From assembly GCA_965153455.1 (NCBI GenBank), contig OZ234502.1, forward strand, positions 2,149,267 through 2,213,266: a DNA stretch of 64,000 nucleotides, read 5' to 3'. The translations under genes were made by a program, and so were the position numbers. Each line of letters starts with the position of its first letter. The stretch's first letter is position 1. Below are positions 16,401 to 27,400 of this stretch, one piece after another. This stretch comes from Sphagnum compactum. Lineage: Eukaryota; Bryophyta; Sphagnopsida; Sphagnales. The notes under the pieces are model-generated. The model was not told where the DNA came from, did not search any database, and was given only the letters and a program-made list of their open reading frames with translations.

Positions 16401-17570
16401 GTTATATAAATTGAATTTTTGGAAGTTATGTTTCTCAAGACTCAAAGTGATTTTTTGATAAATCATATCCCTTAAAGCTTTGAGAATGATTGTAGTTGGG
16501 ACAACAACACAAAGACTTACTAGTTCATTATTTATCCAACTTGTCATTCATGGATGAAATGCATCCATCATTGTGCACTTTTTCACCAATAATGGATAAA
16601 TTTAATCATCCCATAATCAACAATGGGTGTTACACAATATATGGGCAAATGAATTAAAAGGATTAAAAATTACGAGGTCAACAACTTGTAACCATCCTAA
16701 AAAAATGTGACAAAATTGATAAACCATCACTCGGTTTGCCAAGGAAGGACGATCACAAGAAGGTTGCTAATGCTATTAGCAAACTTGTATAGGGTTAGCT
16801 TGTAATATGCAACTTTCAAGAAAACCCTTTTAAAGAGGATTTGATAACAAACCAAAAAAAATTTAGTGCCTTCCCATATTTAGTGCCCACAACGGAAACA
16901 AATGATGTGTGATGTGTGAGGAAGAAAAAAATAAACGATTTATTTGTTAAGTAAGTTTGATTATAACATTTTTCACCTTATTCACTAGAAGTGGTCATTG
17001 CACACCTACCATTGGGGCAATATGGTTGCCAAACTTTTCCCCAAGGTTTGAACCCGTAACCATTGCAAGGTGGCCATGAGTATGTGATGTGGACATATTT
17101 AGGATATGTCAAGGTATGTAAATATGTTTCAATTGCACTTACACATTTTTGGCTTCTAATTCCTTGTGAATTGAAACATGTGACATCCTATTTGTTTTTG
17201 GGCACAATCAAATCACCATTTAGAAAAATGACTTTGTTTCAAGAGTTGTCTTTAGTGCACATTTCAAATAAATACGTTAGCCACAAACATCTTCATCATG
17301 TACGTACTCTACTTATAGCACAAATTGATTACATATACACAAAACAAAATGTGCTAAGCTTCATCGAGTGTTCCTTTTGTGAGTACAACCAACTTTTTTT
17401 TTAAGGTTACATAATGTTCCAAATAAGGAATGTTGGTCGACAAAATTTCAAGTCCTATCTTGAAATTTAAATAAAGGTATGGTAATATTTAAGTTAAAAG
17501 AGAAAATGATATATGATTATTATTATTATTATTAATTCACACTACGAACATTATTGAGAATGTCTTTGCT
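13250..17570. other. AT-rich gene-poor interval
   Basis: I see no exon series, RNA gene or intact element here. It contains a (TA)n microsatellite near 13,461-13,496, a poly-G run near 13,335, an (ATT)n run near 17,517, and one member of a dispersed repeat at 16,205-16,325. Confidence 0.55.
16205..16325 (+). repeat. Dispersed repeat, copy 1
   Basis: Matches 42,077-42,193 in the same orientation, with shared landmarks CATCATTA-TTATG, ACATGGACATGAAA, CACATGTTAATT and a closing TAGG-AAAA-GAG-GAGG. The copies differ at perhaps a quarter of positions. No coding capacity or clear terminal repeats are visible. Confidence 0.7.
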
Positions 17571-17574
17571 AAAA

Positions 17575-20449
17575 ACATTTAATGATATACAAGTAGTCTA
17601 ATACATCATTCATGTTTGTGATATTCATATTCGGGCTACCAAAGTTCCTTGAGTTGATAGGTGTTCGCATGGGGCGTTGCTACAAATCCCCAAGCCATCT
17701 CTCTAATGTTGTTTCCCCAAAGTCCCAATCATGACCCAATGAGCACATGGGCTTAAGATACACACTATACATGATAAAATAACAAGAATGAAGAATAAAT
17801 TATTAATCAAGATTTTATTTCAATATGTATACAACTTGCAACCTCTGTTGGAGAGAATGTAGTGTGCTTTTGATAAGAGGAGAATGATGCAAACAATATT
17901 TCTTCTGTTTTGGCAACATGGTGTGCAGATGGTTGTTGTCTGTTGCCTTTGGGTATATACGGGTTTTTCTTGTTTTGCAATTTCTGTACCTAAAATGCTT
18001 TTGGGTTGAGTACATGTGTAAAACATGCATTTTTTTTTTATCTCCTCCAAAAAAAAAAATCAGAGCACATGTGAATGTTAATCAGAGTACGTTACATTAC
18101 TTGTGAATGTTAGAGAGAAGAGTTGTAGAAGAAAATCATGATAAAGTAGCAGCCTCTCAAAAAATGATTGAACATCAAGTGCACCATTTGTCAACTAAAC
18201 AAAAAAATGCCCAATAACTTCGTTTTCATTTTGGTATTCATGCAATTGTTGTGCTTGGTGGACAGAGAGAAAAAGCCTGAGCTTCTCCCCCCCCATCAAT
18301 CAATCGATCTTCCTTCTAACTTATCTCATTTGGAATTTCATGCAAATGGGTTGGTTGGGAACAAAAGCCCAGACTTCCACTCAATATACACATGGCTGCA
18401 GTCATGATGTACTCTCCCTCCTCCCACTGGACATCATTTTGCAAGGGTTTGGGGCTGCCAGTGCCAACCACAAAAAGCAGTTCCCTCTCTCTCTCTCTCT
18501 CTCTCTCAATTGCTGTCCACACTACATATCTACATGTTCTGGGGCAATGAACAAAGTTCATAATAGCAAACAAAACTTGCAAGGCATGTGAGAATTCAGG
18601 TCAAACACAAAGTTGTCAGCTTTTTTTTTTCCCCTTTCCTCACCACCCAATACCTAACCATTCAAAAACAAGAAAAAGCAATAAGACATTTACCACACAA
18701 TCACCCATCAGTGTTTTTTTGTCATTTTTTTCGGTATTGAAATTTTGGTGAAAATTTTAACAAAACACTATCACCCATTATATGCATCAGAACCACGATT
18801 TATCATCCATCCAATGGAGATAATTTATTGCACAAATCAACCATTCTAGAACACAATTTATCATCTACCCAATGAACATATCGGTTGCAGAATCACCAAA
18901 TTTAAACCATTCTAGAACCACAATTTATCATCTACCCAATGCAGGTATCTGGCGCACAATCGCCAATTTTATGCTTAGGAATCACAATTTATCATCCCCC
19001 ATTTAATGCTTTGGATCCACAAATTTTATCATCTATGCATTCTATGCTTCTAAACCATATATTAATCACAGCCCTTGTAAATGTGTATTGCAATCATAAA
19101 AAAATTTAAATCTTTTTTTTGTTTTAGTCCATGTGATCATTTTTTTAGATTTGACAAATTGTCAATTAACAGTCATCAAATTGTTAAAACCCTTTCAACA
19201 ATGTAAGATGGATATCCAACAACTGAAGTGAGACTATGATCAGAACAATCCAAATCATTTGAAAATAACAGACTTTCCACTGCATCGTGTCAAGACTTTC
19301 CACAACACTGCAGGGAAGGACTATGTCAGAATCACTAATTTATTAATCTTGAAATAAAAAAGAAAGCAAGTTCCAGTTTCCGTCATTAAGAAAATTGGCT
19401 TCAGAACTCATTATTTACATTACCTGGACTTCTGTTGTACATACATACACACGACACACATATATACCAGATATATATATGTATGAAATTCCAGAACTCC
19501 ACATTAACAGTTCGAAGGTACCCATTTTGTCCAATTGAACAAAACCAAAACAAACATGACTAGAATCAGTGTTGTGGTCATAACCAACCTTGTGATTGTC
19601 ACTGGCAAAGCATATCATACTGTCCATGTTCATCAGGTAATGACTAGCTGCCAGTGCTCCACATTGATTCCACCAGCTCCCCCATAGTGGGTGTAGATAA
19701 TAAGTACATTAGTAATCTGCTCAAAAATTTGAGCAAACAATTATACAACAAAACAACCATGTCCTGACTTTCTGTTGCATTTTTGGAAGCAACAAGCAGA
19801 CTCAGTAGTCATGTTGGCTAACACTCAAAGTGACATCTCGTCAGACCTCTGTTTGCAAAGTGTTCTTATAAACACAAAGATGAAAATAATTGGTCCTTCA
19901 GCTCTAGTTGTTGGGCCTTCACAAGCAGGCACACCCTGATCCTTCACATATAAAGAGTTTTATTCATATAACAACTAGACATGGTACAAGCAACCAGCAC
20001 CTTATCTAGCCATTGGGAATCTAGAATTACTAATAATCCATGAAAGCATAGATGCCATCCTCAAAAGTGATCAAAGTAATTGGCATCCCTGATTAGGATT
20101 GCTCTCCGAAACCATTTTGCGACTGAAATTTGTGGGCGTGTTGTAGTTGTCATCCACCAGGTTGTTGTTCATGATGCAGAGCTGAGTACAGGAGGTACAG
20201 TAAGTGATGAGACCAAAGGAAACAGCCAATTTCTCACTGTATAGTCACAACATGAAACAACTTTCTTCTTCCTCTAGAAAATGCAGAATTTTTTCTTGTT
20301 TCTGGTAGACTGTGTCATGCATCTGCCTCAACAATCTCTTCAGTTCTGCACGAACTTCAATCATCTGAGGATGGATCTTGGTTGTTCACAACAAATTTAT
20401 GGGCCTCCTTATTCATTTCAATCCAGGAGCTGCACTTTTGTTGCTCACA
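17575..20449 (-). repeat. Right arm of the large inverted duplication
   Basis: This is the reverse-complement partner of 4,141-6,690. Its outer end includes the last 30 codons of the minus-strand gene above it. It holds about 890 bp (19,326-20,216) that is absent from the left arm, where only the MITE separates the same two blocks. That extra stretch was either inserted here or deleted there; I see no terminal repeats bounding it. The arm also contains a (TC)n run at 18,482-18,509. Confidence 0.8.
18780..19000. repeat. Degenerate tandem repeat, unit about 65 bp
   Basis: The phrase CACAATTTATCATC-ACCCAATG recurs about four times, each time followed by a variable stretch containing GCAGAATC or GCACAATC. 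It lies inside the right duplication arm. Confidence 0.65.
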
Positions 20450-22279
20450 CTGGAATATTCTCCAAAACACATTCAGATAATTTTCTCCAACTGCTATGAG
20501 TCTTAGCAAAGCCTTCCCAACTCTGCCAGTTTCACTGAAGATATTTCTCAACAATGCAAGAAAGTGGAAAGATGCACTTGTGCAAATGCTATTACAGGGT
20601 TGGCAATTGTCAGGACACACAATGACATCTTTTACAATAAGAGTAGTCGGTGATGATGTTAAGCAACAATGGGACTTGACCTGACTGCAGCCCCAAACAA
20701 GATAACCACATTTCACCGATTAGTGACCCATATTATTATCAGTGTAAATCTTTTTGCCTCTCCATGCAGCTTCAAACCCTCTGATTGCTCACACCTTATG
20801 CATATAGGGTAACATTAAACAGACAAGAAAAGAGATGCTGTTGTTTACCTTGGAATCAGCAAGATCCCCATAACTTGCAAGTTCTTCTTGCAACATGATC
20901 ATCTGATTGCTGATGCGCAATGTCAAATCAGGAAGAATAGCAATATCTGGGTAACCAGTCATGTCCCAGCTGTTAGGCTCATTGTACAACACAAAGATGG
21001 TCAGAAGCAACAAAACAGAAAGAAGGACCAGCAAAATCCCCAAAAGACTACTTGCAGAATTTAACTCATTTGCAAACTGAGGGATTCCACACTGCTCTGA
21101 CAAACTGCGATATACCTGCAAGTATATATCAAGCCTATACCTGCATGCTGTGGACATGTCTTGATACCAACCAGCACCTAAGTTGCTGAAATGATAGCTT
21201 CCGAAGCCATGCCACTTTTGAATAGAGAAAAACTCAGGTGATACATGTCCAACTTCTGGGTAACAAGACATCACTTACAGGTCACCTTCTGAAGAAGTTT
21301 TCTTCATAGACAAGAGCTTCACCAATGCTTTTATTTGTAGTGATGTCCTGTGACACATCCACAGCAACATGCATCAGCATTGAACCCAAAATGCTTCTGT
21401 AACACAACCAACTGTTGGATCATGTCAAGTTTACAGCCAACAATTGTGTTGGTCTCCACAGAATGGTAGGTCCATTTGAAGAGCGCTTCAAAGCTCTGGG
21501 ATGTTCACAAATTAAGCTTGCATGCTGAGTGAAAGGGTTTTTTTTAAACACTGGTACTACTGGATCAACAGAGATGTTAGCCACACAGCCTCCTTTCCCT
21601 TCACAGTTATTGAAAAGCAGGAAATACTCTTTATGCAGAAAACAGCAAGAATACATCCCCCCTTACCTCCTGACTGCAGTTGACAACACCAGCATAGCCA
21701 AGGCACAGGGGGACGACACTACCCCAATAAAAAGTTCTCAGCATCAGTTCCCCTATCCATAATATCAAATTGCACAGTCTGCACCCAACTTCATTTGGTG
21801 CTTTCTCTTGAAATCCTTTCTGAAGTACTAACGCAGATTGACGGTTAAGAAGCAACATAAAGGGTTGGACTGCAAAAAAAGGATTGCCATCCTTCCGAAG
21901 AGCTCAAGCACTTTAAGGGACTGAACTCAAACCAAGAGACACGCATGAGAACTTGTCAAGTTCTACAAAAGCTGGTTTAATGAAGAGTACCTTGGTATTA
22001 ACACCAATTGTTCACCCTGCATCAGAAGAATGCCCACCAGCACGGCCTCAGATACCTTCAATAAAGGGCTAATAGCACCTTCTCTCTCTCTAACACTTCA
22101 AATTCAGACAATGACAGGGAGCTGACAAGATCATGAAGTATACTAACCATTAAGGTCAGCAATTCAATCCATCTGCAATGCATCTGAGTTGGCAGCTGGC
22201 CAAAGCAGCATTTGCAAGCAGGACTGTCCAGATAATACAGGCTTGTAATTGATGTAGGATGGAATGATATTGTGCACAT
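20357..22279 (-). CDS. Unidentified multi-exon gene, 5' end not found, possible frameshift
   Basis: A phase-consistent exon series on the minus strand is 22068-22016, about 21861-21664 (ends NCSQE), 21626-21460, 21396-21286, 21140-20849 and 20680-20357 (stop). It reads as a helical protein with segments such as VSEAVLVGILLMQ, PNEVGCRLCNLILWIGE, LGSMLMHVAVDVSQD, YLQVYRSLSEQCGIPQF and LALLRNIFSETGRVGKALLR. One hydrophobic stretch, LLGILLVLLSVLLLLTIF, could be a membrane segment or a helix core. The C-terminal 30 codons are conserved in the duplicated copy at 4.1 kb, which supports the frame. Farther upstream, the frame ending FEVLEREKVLLAL would continue naturally into LLKVSEAV if two bases near 22,065 were absent. 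The region may therefore be a recent pseudogene or have another splice there. I do not recognise the family. Confidence 0.5.
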
Positions 22280-22745
22280 GCGCCTCTATATCCAATTGTT
22301 TGTTGCAAACAGGCACCTTTGTTATGCCAGGCTCTTTTCTGTTGGTGTTACAATCAAATAGTCAATACACCAAAAATGTCGAACCAAAACACGAAGCCAA
22401 AGAGCTTCAAAAGCTTGGGAACCCCAAAACACAACCGTTACAAACCACAAACATTTAACATAAAATGCAAGAGCGAGAAATGATGAAATTGCGCACCCTT
22501 TTCTATACCTTTGACTTAGGCCCACTTTAGATGAAGGTCCAGGGTCCAATTTCCTAGGAACCAATTTGGACTGATTTCAAGCAAATTGAATCCTTGAGTT
22601 AAACCATACCTTGGTCCCTAGGCTGATTCTTGGTTCTCCAAATCAGGAGCTCTCCTTTTAGCACTGTTGTTTGGTCTGAACCAATTGATTTTCCCTCCAA
22701 AGCAGGTGCCATGTAAGTTTAGCCTCAATTTGCCACTTGTTGGTC

Positions 22746-22926
22746 TTGGACCCTCGTCTAAAGGCCTTAGGGCAAATTTTAAAGATTTTGACCAATAAGA
22801 TTGCTTGAATCCATTGGTCCCTGGACCTTGGACCCTCGTCTAAAGGCCTTAGGGCAAATTTAAAGCTTTTGACCAATAAGATTGCTTGAATCCATTGGTC
22901 CCTGGACCTTGGACCCTCGTCTAAAG
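22746..22926. repeat. 82 bp tandem repeat, 2.2 copies
   Basis: Units begin TTGGACCCTCGTCTAAAGG at 22,746, 22,828 and 22,909. The first two full copies are nearly identical, differing by one base of length and a couple of substitutions, so the duplication is recent. The third copy stops after about 18 bp. A short upstream stretch carries related phrases. Confidence 0.92.
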
Positions 22927-22959
22927 TCACCCTTAGACAAATAGGTGAGCTAATCATTG

Positions 22960-24060
22960 AACGTGACTCATCATCAACATTTGCTAATCAATCACGTTAC
23001 AATCTAATCATCAATGTGACTTACCAAATGGTGAGCTAATCAATCAACTCCATAGCGTAAGTCAGGTTGATGATTAGATTGTAAGACATTCAAACGAAGC
23101 TTGAACCTCACATTCAAAGGACAAGAAAAAGGCTACACAACACACAACATACATATTTGACAAATTTTCACAAGTAATTATTACAAAAAGTGTCGAAAGG
23201 AAAGAGGCACCCAAAATGATTGAAAACCTAACCCTAACCCTGATGTATATTGCCACTGGGTATACATTAAATGAGGCACCCGGGGTTTTGCCAAATGCCC
23301 TCTTGTCATTTTATTCTTCGAGTCAAGGACAAATATGGGTTTTTGAAAAATGAAAAAGGGTGGGTGGGTACAAAATAAGGGTGGGTATTTGGACAATACT
23401 TATGTAGGATATGAAGAGGGGGTGGGTCTTTGGAAATTTGACACTTGACAATTTTATATGTGTGTCGTCAAGTTGATACCCGATAAAAGTTTGGAGAATT
23501 TTTTGATATTCATCTCACATTGGTTTAATCCATTCCATACCCAAATCATGGCAAACTATGAACAACAATGCTTTAAACAAAACACCATAGGAAAACCACA
23601 AACAATGAATCATTGCGTGCTTGAATTTCCTACATGATATTCATGGATACAATGGATATGCATGCTAGTTGAAAAAAACAAATAATATTAACATGTTTTT
23701 ACCAAATGTTTAGGCTTGGGGAAAATACAAAAAATCTAGTTCAATAGTTTTACTTAGGAGAGGAATATTTAGATCTTTCTTTTAACCTCAAATTTAGTAT
23801 TGATCAACATTCAAACATCAATATTTTGAAATATTTGAGTTTCCAAATAATTTGTAACAATATCTATTATAATGGTACATAATAATAAATATAATAAATA
23901 AAAATAAATAAAAATAAATCTATTATAATGGTACATAATAATAAATATGTATGAATATTTTGTTTGATTTCAATTCAACATAACAACTTGGAAATTGAAT
24001 TTTTAAAAATATTGAATTTTGTAGAAAATAATTTGTGCAAATGAGCAAATATTAAACTCA
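22960..24060. other. AT-rich intergenic stretch with a short telomere-like motif
   Basis: No gene recognised. CCTAACCCTAACCCT near 23,229 is telomere-like. TCTATTATAATGGTACATAA occurs twice (about 23,862 and 23,917) as a direct repeat around an (AAATA)n run. Confidence 0.55.
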
Positions 24061-24062
24061 AA

Positions 24063-24433
24063 TTGCTTAGGTCCGGCCCTATTTGCAACCAAGGTGGGGC
24101 TCCGTGGTCCCCCAAGAAGGCTTGGGAAGTGGACCTAGCTAGCGAGCGATTGGCTGGAAATCGAGTGGCGGAGCTATGGCAGCCGAGACCTCCGTCTCTC
24201 GCTCGCTCGCTCGCTCAGAGCTCTCGCTCGCTTTTAGCGGCAGCCTCGCGCCATGGCAGCAACGTAATATCCTCATCGCATCATTCCCACAAGCAAAAAT
24301 CCAACTCGTCTTCTCATCGCAAACGAGTATGGTGCTTCTTGTGTGAGAATACTTCTCGTTTTCGTCAGTTGTCGTGGTGTTTGTTTTCATCTCCGTGTGT
24401 GTACAAGAACCTTTTGCTTTTTTGTTGATTGCA
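24063..24433 (+). promoter_or_regulatory. Probable promoter/5' untranslated region of the alpha/beta-hydrolase gene
   Basis: Base composition changes sharply at about 24,060 from AT-rich to GC-rich, with a CT/CTCG-rich stretch (TCTCGCTCGCTCGCTCGCTC at about 24,198) ahead of the first coding exon. CT-rich leaders and GC-rich gene starts are common in plants. No TATA box stands out, and the transcription start cannot be read from sequence. Confidence 0.45.
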
Positions 24434-27400
24434 ATGTTCTTAGCGGAATGTCTAAAGTTGTCCATTCCCGTCGTCAATGTTCAATTCTCTGCGTGCAATT
24501 CACGCGGTATCAAACGGAGATGCTTGTCATTGGAGCTCCAAGACAGGTCGTCCTATGCAATTGGCGCCAAATCCGCTGTCAGGACGTCGTCGCGAAAAGG
24601 TGTTTGGCAGCAAAGGACTCGAGCAATGTATGTCGACGATGACGACGAGGTTAGTTCAAGCTTATCTCTCTGGCTGCACACAATTGTGATATCCAATCGC
24701 TGAAAGTCACAATCGATCTCAGTTGCTATCGATTAGGGAGGGATATAGTCTATGTAGAGCGCGAAAAAGCTCGGGAAGACGAGGTAGAATTGGGGATGTG
24801 AACTATGTGAAGCGATATCGCCTGAAAATCCTTCACATTCTTTCCGAGAAATCCTTCGCGAGAAACGCATTCAGGAAGATTTTGCTTACCAGGACCGTCA
24901 TTCCCCTTCGAGAGCAATAGTTATCAGCTCGGGAAGTTTTGTACGATTTGCTATAGAACTGCTAGGTTCTATTGTCTCTTCTTCCTCTGCAATCCTCCGA
25001 TAATTTGCGCTTTGTGAAATTGAAGAAGTGTTTGCATTCAATTTTAATCTTCGCGTTACAGCTTAGCCGAAAATCCTAGTCTCATTCTTCGACTCTGGCA
25101 ATGGCATTCTGTCTACATTCTTGCAGGGTTATTTGGTAGATGCTCCAGTGTCGCAGGGCGATGGCTTTTCCTTCACTGGAGGTATGTGAAATGTGTTCAT
25201 GAAAGGCCATTCTTGCGTTGATGTGACTGTCTATCGGCTTGCACAACAGTAGCAGCAACATGTTCACATCTCTTTCTTTGGCAGGCAAGTACTCTGATGA
25301 AATGGGCCGAGCGGATGAGTGGTATGCCCGTGGCAAGATTGTGAGTCATTCCCCCCGACTCCTCCTACTTCTTCTCACCTCTCTTTGGATGCATTATAGG
25401 ATAAGCTGAAAATGTGTCACAGATTGGTGGACACCCTAAGCACTCTGTGAAGAAGCTTGGCTAATGTTTTGAGAAAAACGAGTATGGTGGAATGATAGGT
25501 GAATGCCTATCCAGTGGAGGGCCGACTGGAGAAAGCAAAGGACCCTTTGTTCGGGCTTGCCATGGGTGAAGCTTCACAAATATCAAGTGATTCTTTCAGG
25601 TTTGTCATCAAAGGTTTTTATTATAATCTAGTTTCAGATCTCTTTTGTACTGTAGCCTGGTTGAGTGTGGTGAAGATGCGCCTGTCATTCTATACTGTGG
25701 GTAGCATCCACGAAACAGCATATGCATCAAATATTCAAAACATGCATTTACTCTTTGATGGGTTTGAGACTAAAACCATCAATTTTAACTCTTTTGAGCA
25801 TTGAATGCTCCATTGTGGATCAAAATATACTTCATGCTGACTGAATACATCTTAGTTGCTGGTGGGTAATCATCAAAGGTGAACAATTAGGTTACAAGTA
25901 GAGTTCATGACATGTTATGGAGGTTTCACTAGATTGAAAAAATTGTGCAATTCAGGAGCTATACAGTTTATGCTGCCATGAAGCAGATGGTTCTATGTTG
26001 AAGAAGGTGATCGGAGCAAGCCCTCCATACTTCTGGTTCATGGCATTCCCTCCCAGGTAATGAGAACATATACACTGTTTGGTGTTATTATTGTAGCTAG
26101 TAGCATTCTGAGAGAGGGAAGACAACTGCTTCTTTAGAGCACCTGTCTAGATGTGGTATAAACTAAATTGATGTAAAGTGGACACCTAAGATTAGTTGGG
26201 CAGTTGCATGTTTGACAATTCAAAAGAGGATAATATTGTGGTATGGTAGAGGAGGTTAGCATAAAGCATGACCAGGAGTGGAAGATATTGAAGAGCAATT
26301 GAGGTCTTTGGTTTGCAGGCATATTCTTTTCGCAAAGTTATTCCGGAGCTGTCAGCAGATTACCATGTGGTTGCATTTGACTGGCTGGGTTTGTTTCTCA
26401 CCATCACTGAGAATCATGGCATGGCAAAGGTGTCCTCACAGGAACAAGTTTTCACTGATATCACCATTTGACAAATTGTTATTCAGTGTTGCAAGGGTGT
26501 TGAGGGCTTATTTGATACTTCCACGTTAATGTCCCTTCCTGGTTTGGATTTTGATTCTAGTGGGCACATTGCTTCCTTGAGGAACTCCAAAACTAGCTAA
26601 GTTAATGGTAAACTATAAACCTTAGGAGAAGCTCCTTCAACCAACAGAACCTCTCCTATTACAAACACCAGAGCACCAAGACTACTGCTGTTCAGGGAGT
26701 TTTGTTTTTGATCTTCTAAATCATGCATTTTGTGAGATCAAATACTGAAACCCCTTTACAGTACTAATCTGTTTGTGGACAGGGTAGTTCACAAGGCTGA
26801 AGAACCTCCACTTGTTGTGCAGGGTTTGGGTTCTCAGATAAGCCACAGCCCAAATATGGCTTCAACTACACCACTGCTGGTACGATTTTTTCCTGATGCT
26901 GGTGACATGGTGTCAGCTCCTCAGTCAAGTCAAATGACAACCAGAATAGTTGTTTGTTTGATTCAACTCAAGTTAACAGATGTTAAGATTTTAAGTGGAA
27001 AGGGCAGCATCTCAAATAAGCAGGGTTAATCATGAGTTTGTAATTGCTACAGTTCTGACAATCCACCAGACCTCTAGTGAAGCAAAAAACTGTATATTAT
27101 GTTGGCATATGGTGGCCCTTATCAGTGGCCCAGCAAATGTAGGAATAACATAGTCAAGCCATTCATAAAGAGCTAGCCTAAAACAATAGGATCCGTTGCA
27201 GAGTATGCAGCGGCACTGGGATTGTTGGTGGATGCCCTTGGCTTGAAGGATTTTACACTTGTTGTCCAGGTGAACATTTTTGGTTGCTTCGATATTCAAA
27301 TCTCCTGTGTGGTTGCAACATGCAAGGCTTGAAAACAGATGTTGGGACCCCTAACTTGAGTGGGGATGCTGAACTATGAATGTGGTGGTGACAGGGGTTT

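Noticed and set aside
20090-20190. Minus-strand reading LVDDNYNTPTNFSRKMVSES downstream of the 20.4 kb stop
   Set aside because: It looks protein-like, but it lies after the conserved stop and I found no exon series to attach it to.
20257-20370. Minus-strand frame MIEVRAELKRLLRQ... just after the stop at 20,357
   Set aside because: Attractive coiled-coil text, but the copy at 4.2 kb has a stop in this frame while keeping the stop of the preceding frame, so it is probably 3' untranslated sequence.
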